A DNA stretch of 64,000 bases from Bacillus mojavensis RO-H-1 = KCTC 3706 (GCF_000245335.1 NZ_JH600294.1:124001-188000); one strand, 5' to 3'; counted from the stretch's first letter, positions 36,797-49,067 are shown. The notes: generated from the sequence alone by a model not told the origin. Translations and numbers: made by a program.

Positions 36797-39700
36797 TTAA
36801 AGACCTTTAACGAGATTTTCGATGCTAGATAATGCGGATGGCGTTAATTCTTTGTTGCTGAAATCGCTCAGCGTTTTTTCTCGTTCTTTTTTCTTTGTAC
36901 AATGCTCAATGATCTCGATAAGATGACTGTGAAAGCTGTCCATCAAACTCTGAATTGTGTTTTCGTGGAACACCCGGGTGTAAACTGCTTTGACTTGCAG
37001 ACGCCCATCTGTTATCAAAGCATTCATATCGAGCTCATACTCTCTTTCTCTCTCCCCAGCTATTTCGTAACGAGGCTGATAAGAAGACAGTTGAAACAAA
37101 TCCGAACTCTCATCTTCGCTGAATTGTCCAAGATAATTGAAGCTGATCTCAGGCTCTTTATGCTGTATGGCTCCCTTTTGGACTAATAAGCCGTAGCCCG
37201 TTCCCTTATGCGGCACTCTTCTCAGCCTATCCTTTGTCGCTTTGATTCTGTAACCGAGCTGATCTTCGGATGAATGCGGTACACTCATGTCCAGTAGGAT
37301 AGGATAAATAGAAGTGAACCAGCCTACTGTTCGTGAAATATCAATATTCGGAACATGTCCTTCTCTTCCATGGCCCTCAGTGCTGATTACAATTTGTTCG
37401 TGTCCGCTCCATTTGTAAAGCGCCATTCCTAAGGCAGTCAGCAAAAGTTCGTTGGCATCAGTCCCATAGGCTTGCTGCGTTTCAAACAGCAGTTTTTTAG
37501 TCCAGTCACTGGCTAATACAAACGCAGCTGTTTCAGCACTGCTTTGATGCCTGTCCGATTCAGCCCTGTCCTTAGGCAGAAAAACGTTATGAGCATCCAA
37601 AGTCGTTTGCCAATATGTTATTTCTGATAACAATTGCCGGCTTCCGGCTATCTGTGCCAGACCATTGGCATATGATAAATAAGAATCGCTTTTCGGCGGC
37701 AGTTTGATCTCTGTTTGCTCCAAAGACTGTTGGTAGGCTGCAGCTACATCTTCAAGCAGAATCCTCCAAGAAACGCCATCTACAGCGAGGTGGTGGATCG
37801 TAATTAGCAAATGGTCTCCCTCTATCGTTTTAAACAAGCCTGCTTGCAGCAAAGGTCCTTCTTTTACATTCATATTGCTTTGAAGCACGATTTCCTCAGC
37901 AGCAAATTTTTCTTCCAAGAGTGTGCCTTTTGCCTGTTCTTTTGTCCAATCTGCCACGTGTAATCCGAACAGTTCGTTTTCAGTGATCTGAATGCCGCGA
38001 TTGTACTGAACGACACGCCCGGCATGATTCTGTGTAAACACCATGCGAAGCGCGTCATGATGCTCAGTCAATTTGCGCAGCGCTTGACGAAGCGCGTCGG
38101 CATGAAACCCCTTTTCGCTGAAAAGCATGACCGATTGGTTGTAATGATCACGAAAAGCATGACGCTGATCGAAAAATTTGTTCTGAATCGGTGTGAGATC
38201 CGCTTCACCTTCGATAGGCCTCTGTTCAGCCTGAGATGTCAATGGTGTGATATGGCCGCTCAGCTCATGAACTGTTGGATAACGGAATAAATCCTGTATA
38301 GTCATGCTCCAGCCTTCAGCTGCCAGCCGGGCAGACACTTGCAGTGCTTTAATAGAGTCTCCTCCAAGCTCAAAAAAGGAGTCGTGAATGCCAACTCGAG
38401 ACACGCTCAGCACGTCCTCCCAAATCTGCGCTGTCATTCCCTGCAATTCGTTGACCGGTGCAGTATACGGCCGCGAGAAAGCTTCATTTGGTGCCGGTAA
38501 AGCTCTTCTGTCCAGCTTCCCGTTTAATGTCAGCGGCATCTTTTCCAAAGGAATGATATGCGCAGGAATCATATATGCCGGCAGCATTTTTGATAGAGCA
38601 CCGCGGAGAACCGTTGTATCGGCATCTGAAGGCAGAATATAAGCTGCCAAACGAGCCTGTCCATTCGTATCACTTTGAACCGTAACAACCGCTTCATTCA
38701 CAAGTCCTGTTTGGAGGAGCACACTTTCAATTTCTTCTGTTTCGATTCTGTACCCGTTTATCTTTACTTGGTGATCTATCCGGCCAAGAAGTCTGAGAGT
38801 GCCGTTTGGAAGCCAGCAGGCCAGATCCCCTGTTCTATACAGTCTTTCTCCAGGCACAAATGGATTCTCTGTAAATTTCTTTTCCGTTAATTCGAATTTT
38901 CCGTGATAGCCCTTGGCAACGCCGGCTCCGCCGATGCAAAGCTCGCCGGCAATACCGATCGGCTGTATTTGATCAGTCTGGCTGAGTACGTACAGTTTTA
39001 CATTGGGAAGCGGGATGCCGATCGGTACGCTGTCTCCCGAATACTCTTCACCCATATTCATTTCATAGTAGCTTGAATCGATCGTGGCCTCTGTAACCCC
39101 GTAACTATTGATTAACCGCATTTTGCCTCCGAAACGCTCCGCCATTGTTTGGAAGTCATGAGCTTTCACCATATCCGAACCAAAAATAAGGATGCCTAAG
39201 TCAGAAAGACTAAGCTGATTGCGGTAGACATATTCCATAAATGGGACAATGAGTGCCGGCGTTGACTCCATGATCGTGATACGCTGGCGGTTCATCAATG
39301 CATATAATTCAGCAGGCTCAAGCCTTGTGTCATCAGGGCAAATGACTAGAGTCCCTCCGTTGGCCAATGTTCTCGCCAAATCTCCTGAAAAGACATCAAA
39401 GGAGAAGCTCGCCATTTGAAGCAGCCTGACAGGCATTTGATCGAGCTGATATATGCTGCGCCAAGCAAGAACAGCATGAGCAAAGTTTCGGTGCGTAACG
39501 ATAACGCCTTTAGGCGCACCGGTTGTTCCTGACGTATAAATGATGTATGCCGAGTCCTCCGGGGCAGGAGACGAAGCAAGGTTGCATCTTTTTGATTCAT
39601 AGAAACTTTCATCATCAAGACAGATGCGAGAAATATCACCTATATCTGAGCCTGCAATCAAATGCTTTACTTCATTCTGTAAAAGAAGAATTTCAGCCCC

Positions 39701-42700
39701 GCTGTCTTTGAGAAGATATTCAATCCGGGCTTTTGGGTAATGAGAATCTATCGGAATATACACGCCGCCGGCTTTCATAACGGCTAAAATACCAACAATA
39801 GCATCAATGGATCGCTCCGCTAAAACAGCAACGATTGGCTGCGTCTCTTTTCCTTTTTCTTGCAGTGTGCGCGCCAGACGATTGGCTTTTTCGTTGAGAT
39901 GGCGATAGCTGATCTGTTTTTCACCGTCAATAACAGCAATATGCTCCGGTGTCTCTTCAGCCCTCTTTTCAAACATGCGATAAAAAGCAATATCAGTTTG
40001 AGAACATTCAACGTGGGTTTTGTTGAGTTCTATCAAAATCTTTTGTTTTTCTTTTTCGCTAAGTATATTCACTTGTGAGAGAGTGGTATTAGGATTTGAC
40101 GTGGCAGCACGCAAAAATTCGGTAAAATGAGCCGCCCAGCGTTCAATTGTCGTTCTCATAAATACGTCGGTACTAAATTCCATGTCACATTTGATGACTC
40201 CATCTGATTCAGCTGCAATCAACGTCATGTCAAATACAGAAATTTGATGAATGACATTTGCAGGCCGGGCTTTTATGTCTCCAAGATGAATGTCTTGCTT
40301 GTCCATATTTTGAAGAATAAACATCGTATCAAACACTGGGTTTCGGCTCATATCCCGCGTTACGCCGAGCTTGTCGACAAGCTCTTCGAACGGATAATCC
40401 TGGTGCTCGTAAGCTGCCAATGCGATCTCGCGAACTTCCTGCAAAAATTGCGCAAATGGCTTCCCGCCCTCCGGGCGTGCCCGAAGCGCCAGGGTGTTGA
40501 CGAACATTCCAAGTATCGGCTCGAGGTCCTTGTGAGGACGTCCGGCAATAGTGACCCGACGATGATGTCTTCCTGTCCGCTTAAGCGCGCCAATAACGCT
40601 GTGTAAGCTGCCAGGAGCACCATGTACAGGGTGCTTCCATTCTCCCGTGCGAGCTTGTGAAGCCCGGCTGTGAGTATGGCTTCATACGGACTTTCCGTTC
40701 CTTCGCTGATGACAGAAGCCAAACCTTCTACCGTCGGATGGGCAAATACCTCCTTCAGCGGCACCTGGACGCCGAATTCCTTGGCGATCCGGGAGATAAG
40801 CGCGGTGGCTTTTAAGGAATGGCCTCCCCGGTCAAAAAAGTTGTCGTGAATGCCGACAGGGCCGCTTTTCAGCACTTCCTCCCACAGCTGGGAAAGCTTC
40901 ATCTCTGTCAGGTTTCTCGGCGCCGAGTAGATTTCCCGATCTGCCGCTCCGTCAGGAGCAGGCAGCGCTTTTCGGTCGAGCTTTCCGCTCGGGGTAACCG
41001 GCCATTGTTCCATCTCAATGATATGAGCAGGAATCATGTAGCCCGGAAGCAATATCTCAAGCTGCTTGCGCACTTCATTTCTTCCGAGCCCTTCTGCATA
41101 CGCACATAATTCCGCCTCGCCGCTTTCTGTACGAACAGTCACAGCCGCTTCCCGCACGCCTTCTATGCTTCTGAGCGCCGCTTCGATTTCTCCCGGCTCA
41201 ATCCGGTAGCCGCGGATTTTCACCTGGTCATCCAGACGGCCGAGGAATTCCACTTGTCCGTCTGGCAGCCAGCGCGCCAAATCACCCGTTTTGTACATGC
41301 GTTCACCCGGATAAAATGGATCATCTAGAAAACGTTCTTCTGTTAATTCCGGACGATTCAAGTAGCCTCTGGCGACGCCGGCTCCGGCGATATACAATTC
41401 TCCCGCTACGCCGACAGGCTGTACGGATACATGCGGATCTAACACATACAGACGCGCGCCAGGCACAGGTTTTCCGATCGGAAGACGCAAGCGATCCCTG
41501 TCCAGCTCCGGATCATACGTGTAAAATGCCGCATCAACAGTTGCTTCTGTCGGCCCGTAGCCGTGAACCAGCGATGTCTCGGGCAGCGAAGAAGCGAAAC
41601 GGGCTGCCGTATGAGGGGCCAGCGGTTCACCTCCGGCGAATACGCGCTTCAGGCTTCTCGGCGCTCCGATTTCCGCTTGGTCCAAAAAGCTGTTCAGCAT
41701 GGCCGGAATAAAATGGGCCGTTGTAACGCCTTCCTCTCGAATGGCTTTTACCATCAATGCCGGATCTTTCTCCCAGCCGGACGGAAGCAGATAGGCCGAA
41801 GCACCTGAAAGCGTCCACCAAAACAGCTGCCAGACAGACGCATCAAAGGAAAAAGACGTTTTCATCATAATGATGTCGTCTTCCTCTAAAGGAAACTGCA
41901 TCTGCATGCCGGTCAGAAAGGAAACCGCCTGGCAGTGCTCAACGGCGACTCCTTTCGGCCGTCCAGTGGAGCCTGACGTATAGATCACATAGGCGAGAGA
42001 ATCGCTGTCCGCTTGATGAAGAGAGTGATATTCGGATTCTTCATTCGCAAGAGCCGTCAGATCCACTTCAAGTGTCTTTCCGGAAAAATCAGGTGCCTTT
42101 AATCCCGGCTGTGTCAGCAACAATGCTGCCCCGCTGTCTTTCAGCATATAGCTCAGCCGCTCCTCTGGATATGCAGGATCAAGAGGCAAATAAGCCCCGC
42201 CTGCCTTTAATACGGCGAGAACGGCTGTCAGCATGTCCGGCGAACGCTCGCTTAGAACACCGACAATGCTTTCCTTCGTGACACCGTGCGCCGTAAGGCG
42301 CGCTGCCAGCCTGTTGGCGTACATGTCAAGCTGCGCGTAAGTCATCGAGCCGCCAGAAAAGCGCAAAGCCGTCCGCTCCGGCGTCAAAGCCGCCTGACGT
42401 TCAAACAGCCCGTGCAGCGTCGGAGCTGCAGGCGAAACAGCTTTCGTTCTGTTAAATTCATATAAAATTTTTTCTTTCTCACGTTTTTCTGCCATATCTA
42501 ATTCTTTTATAGTACGATGAGGATTTTGAAGCGCGTTTTCCAGCAACGTAAGCAGGTGGTGCTGAATCCGTTTAATGTCCTCAAGAGAAAATAATATATG
42601 TTGATAGTCGAAATTTAATTGAATGGCTCCAGTGTCTATCCGCTCCTGTATTTGAACAGAAAGCTCGTTCGCGGTGTATCCGCTGAAATAAAGCGCCGTC

Positions 42701-43800
42701 TCATAGTTCAAATCATCCGCTTTTTTCCATTGAAGCGGATGGTACTGCATAGATATACCAATCAGGTTGTGTAAATCCTTGTGTTCTTTTCTTAATTCAT
42801 TCACCAGCAAATTATAAGGAAATCTTTGATGGCGCATGACTGAAAGCTGTTCTCTGCCGACACTGCGCACAAAGGAAAGAAAATCGGCGTCAGAATCAAC
42901 CGTTTTTCTGATTGGAAGGGAGCTGACAAACATGCCAAGCATTTCTTTCTCCGCCTTTGACCCCCTGTTTCCATAGTAGGTTCCGATTGCAAGGTCCGTT
43001 TTAGAGGTGAGGCGGCTGATACATATGTAAAATGAAGCCATAAATAAGGAAATCATACTGATTTTCTGTTCTTCGCAAAAAGCTTGGATGGAATGTGCTA
43101 GGTAAGGTGAAAGTGTGATGGTATCTCTCGATGCGGAGGTACTCTGCTTTTGTAAAGTGCTCTGTCCGGTTAGTGAGTGGTACACCGGCGGCTGTTGGTA
43201 GGTTTGCGTCCAAAATAAATGGTCTTTTTCAAAACGTGAAGATTGTAAGTACTGCCTCTCTTTTTCTATGTAGCTAAGGTAAGACGGCTCTTTTTGATCG
43301 GGTATAGGCTCCCCTTTTTTAATTTTTTGATACAGATCAATAATTTGATTTCCCATCAAATTTAAAGAGATGCCGTCCATGATAATGTGATGGAATTTCG
43401 CATATAGCCAAATCTCATGAGGGTGGATTCTAAGGAGATAAAATTGATACAGAGGCGAGTCAAGCAGCGTAAACGGAATTCTGGCTTGATCATGAATCCA
43501 TTGCTCTGTTTCTGTCATTTCAGTATTTGTAAAATCTATTATTTCAAGTGATAATTCTTTGTTTTCTGCAAGGTACAGACGAGGCTCTGACTCCGATTCA
43601 ATTCCTTCTGTCAGCTGGAACCTGATTGCATCATTACGGGAGATTGAAAGGTTCAGAGCCAACTGAAGAGCATCAAGATCAACATCACCCCTGAATTTTA
43701 CACAGGCGGTCAGATTACAGATGCTTGTACCAGGCTCTAACAGTTCAGTAAACCAAACTCTCCTTTGGGCATGAGTTAAACCATAAGTATATTCTTTCAA
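36797..43800 (-). pseudogene. ppsA: ppsA, first fengycin/plipastatin synthetase (Glu1-D-Orn2), broken
   Basis: Would start synthesis: a starter condensation domain attaches a beta-hydroxy fatty acid to Glu1, then module 2 adds Orn and epimerises it. Start TTG 43800, 6 bases after GGAGGG. Seen: starter C with HHIIMDG near residue 137; A1 with code D-A-W-H-F-G-G-V-D-K (Glu); carrier GGHSLKATAL near 995. Then, after SPYEAI, the sequence jumps to LTAGLHKLA: compared with ppsC, 678 bp (226 codons) are missing, including HHIISDG of condensation domain 2. At 40550/40551 one G is lost and the frame shifts; translation would stop at 40360. The second frame resumes with MFVNTLALRA and holds the rest of C, A2 (D-V-G-E-I-G-S-I-D-K, Orn), GGDSIKAL, an E domain with HHLAVDGVSW, and a docking tail. 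With the lost base restored the gene would encode about 2334 residues, against about 2560 expected for an intact PpsA. Confidence 0.9.
40340..42428 (-). repeat. Near-identical NRPS cassette, ppsA copy, with internal deletion
   Basis: Matches the ppsC cassette (24885-27656) except for the deletion whose junction lies at 40675/40676 and the one-base loss at 40550/40551. At the junction, sequence corresponding to 25224 in ppsC is joined to that corresponding to 25903; I see no microhomology and no insertion sequence there. Confidence 0.85.
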
Positions 43801-43890
43801 CGAATTCCCTCCAATTCTCATTATAAGAGGATAAGAAACTGAAATAATTACAATAAAAAGAAATTATATGTCTATATCATCCATATATGC

Positions 43891-43921
43891 ATTATATTAA
43901 CCGAATTTTTTTAAAGTACAA
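43891..43921 (-). promoter_or_regulatory. Candidate promoter of the pps operon
   Basis: On the minus strand TTGTAC is followed 19 bases later by TATAAT (a shifted TAATAT gives 16). It would give a leader of about 85 bases before the TTG start. The bases upstream (43922-43980) are almost pure A/T, like an UP element. The whole intergenic stretch 43801-44146 is very AT-rich and contains no gene I can support; activators known for this operon (DegU) would have to bind here, but I identify no site. Confidence 0.4.
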
Positions 43922-44146
43922 TAAAAAATATAAAATTTTTATAACATTTTTTTGAATATAGTATTAATTATTTATTTTTCTTGATTAATTTTATGAGGAT
44001 TCCAAATGTAAAGTTATAAAAGTAGCTTTTTTTAATAGTATTTCATCACTAGAATTTTTCTTTATTCTTTTGATTTTATATGGCTAATGTTAAATCGTTC
44101 TCCACCTCAGTGTCCCATACATAAACGGAATAATGTGAAAACATAT

Positions 44147-44179
44147 AAAAAACCTGTTTTCGTGGAAAACAGGTTTTTT
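44147..44179 (-). terminator. Terminator of dacC
   Basis: Near-perfect stem AAAAAACCTGTTTTC / GAAAACAGGTTTTTT with a 3-base loop, overlapping the dacC stop codon and isolating dacC from ppsA. Confidence 0.9.
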
Positions 44180-45653
44180 ATTGATTTGCCAAAATAACAG
44201 CAATTTGATCTTCAATGTCTTTTCCATCCGATTCATCAATCAAACCGTTTAGAAGAATAGAGAAAACCAGCGTTTTTCCGCTCTTTGTTTCTGCGTAGCC
44301 AGTCAGAGAGCTGACAGTGCTTAACGATCCGGTCTTTGCCTTTATTTTTCCTTGTGCTGGGGTGTCTTTCATGCGGTTTCTTAGCGTTCCGCCTATCATC
44401 CTGTCACTGTTGCCCGCTTCCGGCAGAGCATGTAGATAAGTTTGAAACCACTTTTCACCCTGGATGTCATATAACAGCTTTGTGATTTGGTTTGATGATA
44501 CGGCATCGATATGAGAAACCCCGGAACCGTCTCTCAAAATAAGTGTTTTGGGATCAACGCTGAAATTCGGAAGCGTACTGTTTAGCACTTCAAGACCCTT
44601 TTCCCAGCTGCCCTCTCCTTTTTCCACTTTCCCCATCTCTTTGACAAGTACCTCGGCATGTCCGTTATTGCTTAATTTCATAAATGGAAGAAATAGCTTT
44701 GACAAAGGCATTGAGTAATGAGTGGCCAGTACGGCAGAAGAGTTGGGCGCTGTGCCCATTTTGATTTTCCCTTTTACTGTAATGCCTTGTTTTTTGAGGG
44801 CTTGCTGAAATAAATCTAAAGCATATCCTGTCGGCTCCCAGACGGAAATCCACTCTTTTGTCTTGCTTGCATCAACTGGTATGCTCCCTTTAATTGAAAT
44901 AGTATTGGTTCCGTGTTCTCTTTCGATAGAAAGCTCTTTCTTTTTTCCCGCCTCAACTGTTTTCGCCTCATTCTCAATTGCAACATAATCCGTTTTTGGT
45001 GAAATTGATATTGCTGGCTTTTGTCCTTCTTTCTTTCCCGGACTTGCTTCTACTATCACAGTGCCTGCATCATAGTCCTCATTTGGAGACGCTGTCAGTG
45101 CTGAAATTTGGGCGCCGTAATAAGTGTATTCATCGCTCCATGGCAAATCTGGCGAATAGCGGATATGATCATACCATGAGTCATCGCCGATAAGATTGCC
45201 TTTAATGACCTTAATACCGGATTTTTTCAGCTTTTCGGCCATTTGATCAAAATCCGATGTTAAAAGTGTTGGATCTCCTTTTCCTTTCAGATAAAGGTTG
45301 CCATTCAGTTTTTGACCTTTGAGGCGGCCGTCTGTCCGTACTTCTGTCGTGAAAGAATAATCCTCACCGAGAACAGAAAGTGCCGCGGCGGCTGTAAAAA
45401 GCTTTAGAGAAGAGGCGGGTCTCATCCGGACATCCCCTAAATGCTCGTATATGACGTCGCCTGTTTCGGCAGAACGGATGGTAATGCCGGCCGTTGCGCC
45501 TTTTAAAGCAGGTTCATTGGCTAAAATGTTTTCAATCTGCCCGGCAAGTGTATCCTGTTCTTCAGCCGCTTGTGCAGCATGGTGCATATATGGAACGGAA
45601 GCAAAGGTGAAAAGCAGCAATATCACAAAATAAAGCTTTATGCTTTTTCCCAT
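44178..45653 (-). CDS. dacC: D-alanyl-D-alanine carboxypeptidase DacC (PBP4a)
   Basis: Class C low-molecular-mass penicillin-binding protein (S13 family) that removes the terminal D-Ala of peptidoglycan stem peptides outside the membrane. 491 residues, normal length. Seen: signal peptide ([14 protein letters not shown] ... HHAAQAA, cut near residue 30), catalytic tetrad SSLK with Ser81 and Lys84, SNN near residue 330 ([11 protein letters not shown]), and KTG near residue 440 ([12 protein letters not shown]). The long insert between SxxK and SxN fits the PBP4a/PBP4 architecture. The galM gene lies 26 bases upstream on the same strand, so the two may share a transcript; orthologous dacC is known to be a stationary-phase gene. 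Confidence 0.95.
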   Translation of the reverse strand: MGKSIKLYFVILLLFTFASVPYMHHAAQAAEEQDTLAGQIENILANEPALKGATAGITIRSAETGDVIYEHLGDVRMRPASSLKLFTAAAALSVLGEDYSFTTEVRTDGRLKGQKLNGNLYLKGKGDPTLLTSDFDQMAEKLKKSGIKVIKGNLIGDDSWYDHIRYSPDLPWSDEYTYYGAQISALTASPNEDYDAGTVIVEASPGKKEGQKPAISISPKTDYVAIENEAKTVEAGKKKELSIEREHGTNTISIKGSIPVDASKTKEWISVWEPTGYALDLFQQALKKQGITVKGKIKMGTAPNSSAVLATHYSMPLSKLFLPFMKLSNNGHAEVLVKEMGKVEKGEGSWEKGLEVLNSTLPNFSVDPKTLILRDGSGVSHIDAVSSNQITKLLYDIQGEKWFQTYLHALPEAGNSDRMIGGTLRNRMKDTPAQGKIKAKTGSLSTVSSLTGYAETKSGKTLVFSILLNGLIDESDGKDIEDQIAVILANQ

Positions 45654-45679
45654 TTTCTTATCCCGCCTCTCCTGATTGG

Positions 45680-46660
<981 letters not shown>

Positions 46661-46755
46661 TCAACCTCTCCTTAGTTCAATGCTTATATAATACATTCAA
46701 TTCTGTGCGCAATATTTCCTCCATTTTATGTTTTCCCTTTAGTCTTTACGTAAAC

Positions 46756-46790
46756 AAAAAAACACTGCTAAAAATGAACAGTGTTTTTTT
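46756..46790 (-). terminator. Terminator of yoeA
   Basis: Stem AAAAAAACACTG / CAGTGTTTTTTT with an 11-base loop immediately after the yoeA stop; the symmetric A/T flanks allow termination in both directions. Confidence 0.85.
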
Positions 46791-46795
46791 GGAGT

Positions 46796-48187
46796 TTATT
46801 GAATCAGACGTGTAATCTGCTTCTTTTTCCAAATGAATTGATAATACCCGTAAATCAAAAGCAAGCTGACGGCAAACGCAGCCGGATAGCCAACCCAGAC
46901 GCCGAGTATTTCAAGCTTGGTGTAGTGGGACAGAACAAACGCAACCGGCACCTCGATTCCCCAGATGGCAAAAATACTGATGAGAGTCGGCCATAAAACC
47001 GTTCCGCTTGCACGCATCGTCGCAGAAATAATTTGTGCATTTCCAAACAGCAAATAGCTCCATAATGTAATCATTAAAAGCTTGTGTGCAATATGAAGTG
47101 TATCTTTCTCGGTCAAAAATAACGCTAAAATCTGATGTGCAAAAAGATAGATAAGGACAATCAACACACCGCCAATGATATAATTCAGCCAAATGCCGAC
47201 TCGGATTACTTGCTTTAACCGGTCAAACTCATTCGCTCCAATAGATTGAGCAGCGAAAATAGATACCGCGATACCCAGACTGACAGCCGGCATTTGCACA
47301 TAGCTGGCTACCTGGTTGACCACGCCATATGCTGCTGTCGCATCAGAGCCATAATGATTGACGAATGAAATGACCGCTATTTCCGATAGCGACACGAGAA
47401 TCATGTTGATGCTTGACGGAATTCCAAGACGCAGCAGAAGCGCCAGCAGTTCCTTATCCATTTTCAAATAACGCCGCACTGTCTTATCAAATTGCAGCGG
47501 ATGTTTCGTTTTCCGCAGATACACCAATAATACGATAAAGGTCACAATTGTAGAAATAACGGTTGCGTAAGCAGAGCCGTAAATGCCCAGCTTCGGCAAA
47601 CCGAACATGCCGAGAATGAAGATCGGTAAAAGTGCTATATTGATGACTGTGCTTACAATCAATGTATAAAACGGTGTCTTAGAATCGCCTGTTCCCCGCA
47701 AGAATGTGGTATAGGCAAAATATAAAAACATAAATGGCATTGCGTAAAATAAGATACGCGCATACCTAACACTTACATCAATTACATTTTCCGGGGTTCC
47801 CATGAGACGCAGAATATCTAAGGTGAATATACTGCCGATCACAGCTAACACAATTCCTAATAAAAAGGTGAATGTCAGCGTTGTTCCGACAACGGCCTTT
47901 AACCGTTCCTCATTTTTTGCCCCATAGGCTTGCCCGATAAGAATGGAACTGCCGGAACCGATGCCGATGGTAAATGAAATGAGAAGAAAAAACAGCGGGA
48001 AAAAGGATGAGACAGCTGCAAGCGCATCTACGCCAAGCCATCTGCCCACAGCGACCATCCCGACTAACTGGCCGACTGATTGCAGCACATTGCTCAGAAG
48101 GAGCGGCACTAAAAATAGTGACATGGACCGCCAAACAGATGGATTGCTCTTCTTCTTAGATACGGGATTTTCTTGTAATGTTTCCAT
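46796..48187 (-). CDS. yoeA: MATE-family multidrug/sodium antiporter YoeA
   Basis: Inner-membrane efflux transporter of the MATE family, 463 residues. Seen: about twelve hydrophobic segments in two homologous halves, with an N-terminal LVPLLLSNVLQSVGQLVGM and repeated GxGxxxxxG-like helices (IGIGSGSSILIGQAYGA near residue 80), TFLRGTGDSKTPFY near 162, and the second-half equivalents VSLGIAVSIFAAQSIGAN and ATMRASGTVLWP. The substrate is not predictable from sequence. It is transcribed divergently from iseA across a 289-bp intergenic region and ends in its own terminator. Confidence 0.92.
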   Translation of the reverse strand: METLQENPVSKKKSNPSVWRSMSLFLVPLLLSNVLQSVGQLVGMVAVGRWLGVDALAAVSSFFPLFFLLISFTIGIGSGSSILIGQAYGAKNEERLKAVVGTTLTFTFLLGIVLAVIGSIFTLDILRLMGTPENVIDVSVRYARILFYAMPFMFLYFAYTTFLRGTGDSKTPFYTLIVSTVINIALLPIFILGMFGLPKLGIYGSAYATVISTIVTFIVLLVYLRKTKHPLQFDKTVRRYLKMDKELLALLLRLGIPSSINMILVSLSEIAVISFVNHYGSDATAAYGVVNQVASYVQMPAVSLGIAVSIFAAQSIGANEFDRLKQVIRVGIWLNYIIGGVLIVLIYLFAHQILALFLTEKDTLHIAHKLLMITLWSYLLFGNAQIISATMRASGTVLWPTLISIFAIWGIEVPVAFVLSHYTKLEILGVWVGYPAAFAVSLLLIYGYYQFIWKKKQITRLIQ

Positions 48188-48406
48188 ATGTAATGACTCC
48201 TTTATTTAAACTCGTTTCACTAACGTGCTCCCGTTTCTTTTGAAATGAACACGACACGCAACATGTAACTATTCACCACAGTACTTATGAAACCCTTCCC
48301 GATTCTCCTATTTTTACACATTTTGAAGCATCAAGAATAAGCTAGCACGATACAGCATAGTCTTTTGGTGAGATGAAAGAATAAAAAAATAATTTATGCA
48401 AAAGTG

Positions 48407-48447
48407 TTGTAATCTAAACGTAACTATTGTAACATTTGTAACATAAG
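48407..48447 (+). promoter_or_regulatory. iseA promoter with WalR-like box and GTAAC direct repeats
   Basis: TTGTAA (48407-48412), 17 bases, then TAACAT can serve as -35/-10. Across it lies TGTAAT-N5-CGTAAC (48408-48424), one mismatch from the WalR consensus TGTWAH-N5-TGTWAH; iseA is known to be repressed by WalR. Two further TGTAAC copies follow at 9-base steps (48428-48433 and 48437-48442). The binding itself is inference. Confidence 0.5.
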
Positions 48448-48476
48448 AGAAAGAGATTTTAAAGGAGAGAGCCACA

Positions 48477-49010
48477 TTGAAAAAATATCTTCTGTTTCTA
48501 ACCACTATTGCACTTATTCTGTCATTAAACACAAATGCATTTGCAAAAAACACATCCGGGGATTTATCACAAAAACAAGCATTGCAGCTGGCCCTAACAG
48601 CTAGAGAGCATTTTTGGAATACAATGAGCGGACACAATCCAAAAGCGAAGAAAGCAGTTTGCCCATCAGGCACATTTGAGCATCAAAATCTTCAGTACGT
48701 ATACATGTGCAGTGACCTTGGCACAAAAGAAAAAGCTGTGAATTACTTAACACCTATTTTCTCAAAATCAGCGATTGAAAAAGGCTTTAAAGACTATCAT
48801 TTTATTGTTTCAAAAGGGAAACTGGCTGTTCCGATCGGTGACGGAGACAATCTCTTAAATTGGAAAAAATCAACCGCTAAACTCATTTCTAAAAAAGGCG
48901 GCACAGTCACATATGAATTTACCGTTCCTACTTTGGACGGATCACCTTCAGCAAAACGGAAAGTGACATTTGTAAAAGAGAAACAAAAAATGGAAAGTAA
49001 ATCGCTTTGA
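48477..49010 (+). CDS. iseA: Secreted autolysin inhibitor IseA (YoeB)
   Basis: Small cell-wall protein that inhibits DL-endopeptidase autolysins (LytE/LytF/CwlO type). 177 residues, starting with TTG (48477-48479) 7 bases after AAAGGAGAG. Seen: signal peptide with MKKYLLFLTTIALILSL and a cut after the Ala near residue 23 (TNAFA-KN). The mature domain carries two Cys (CPSGTFEHQN and YMCSDLG), basic runs, and a lysine-rich C-terminus consistent with wall binding. No enzymatic motif, as expected for an inhibitor. Monocistronic between its own promoter and a strong terminator. Confidence 0.9.
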   Translation: MKKYLLFLTTIALILSLNTNAFAKNTSGDLSQKQALQLALTAREHFWNTMSGHNPKAKKAVCPSGTFEHQNLQYVYMCSDLGTKEKAVNYLTPIFSKSAIEKGFKDYHFIVSKGKLAVPIGDGDNLLNWKKSTAKLISKKGGTVTYEFTVPTLDGSPSAKRKVTFVKEKQKMESKSL

Positions 49011-49024
49011 TGCAGTTATATAAG

Positions 49025-49056
49025 AAAAAACGCCCGTTTCCCGGGCGTTTTTTTTT
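49025..49056 (+). terminator. Terminator of iseA
   Basis: AACGCCCG / CGGGCGTT stem with a short TTTCC-type loop, followed by nine T. Confidence 0.92.
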
Positions 49057-49067
49057 ATATTGAGAAT

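Noticed and set aside
40660..40690. Insertion sequence or target-site duplication at the ppsA deletion
   Set aside because: The join is blunt between two positions of the same cassette; no inverted repeats or foreign sequence seen.
40819..41711. Plus-strand ORFs of 90-140 residues inside the pps genes (also near 15257, 26046, 26543 and 31605)
   Set aside because: They repeat wherever the same NRPS cassette occurs, have no ribosome-binding sites and show no family resemblance; they are shadows of the GC-richer coding strand.
36797..43821. Two separate NRPS genes (40360-43821 and 36797-40507)
   Set aside because: They overlap in adjacent frames inside one condensation domain, and restoring one G joins them; they are halves of a broken ppsA.
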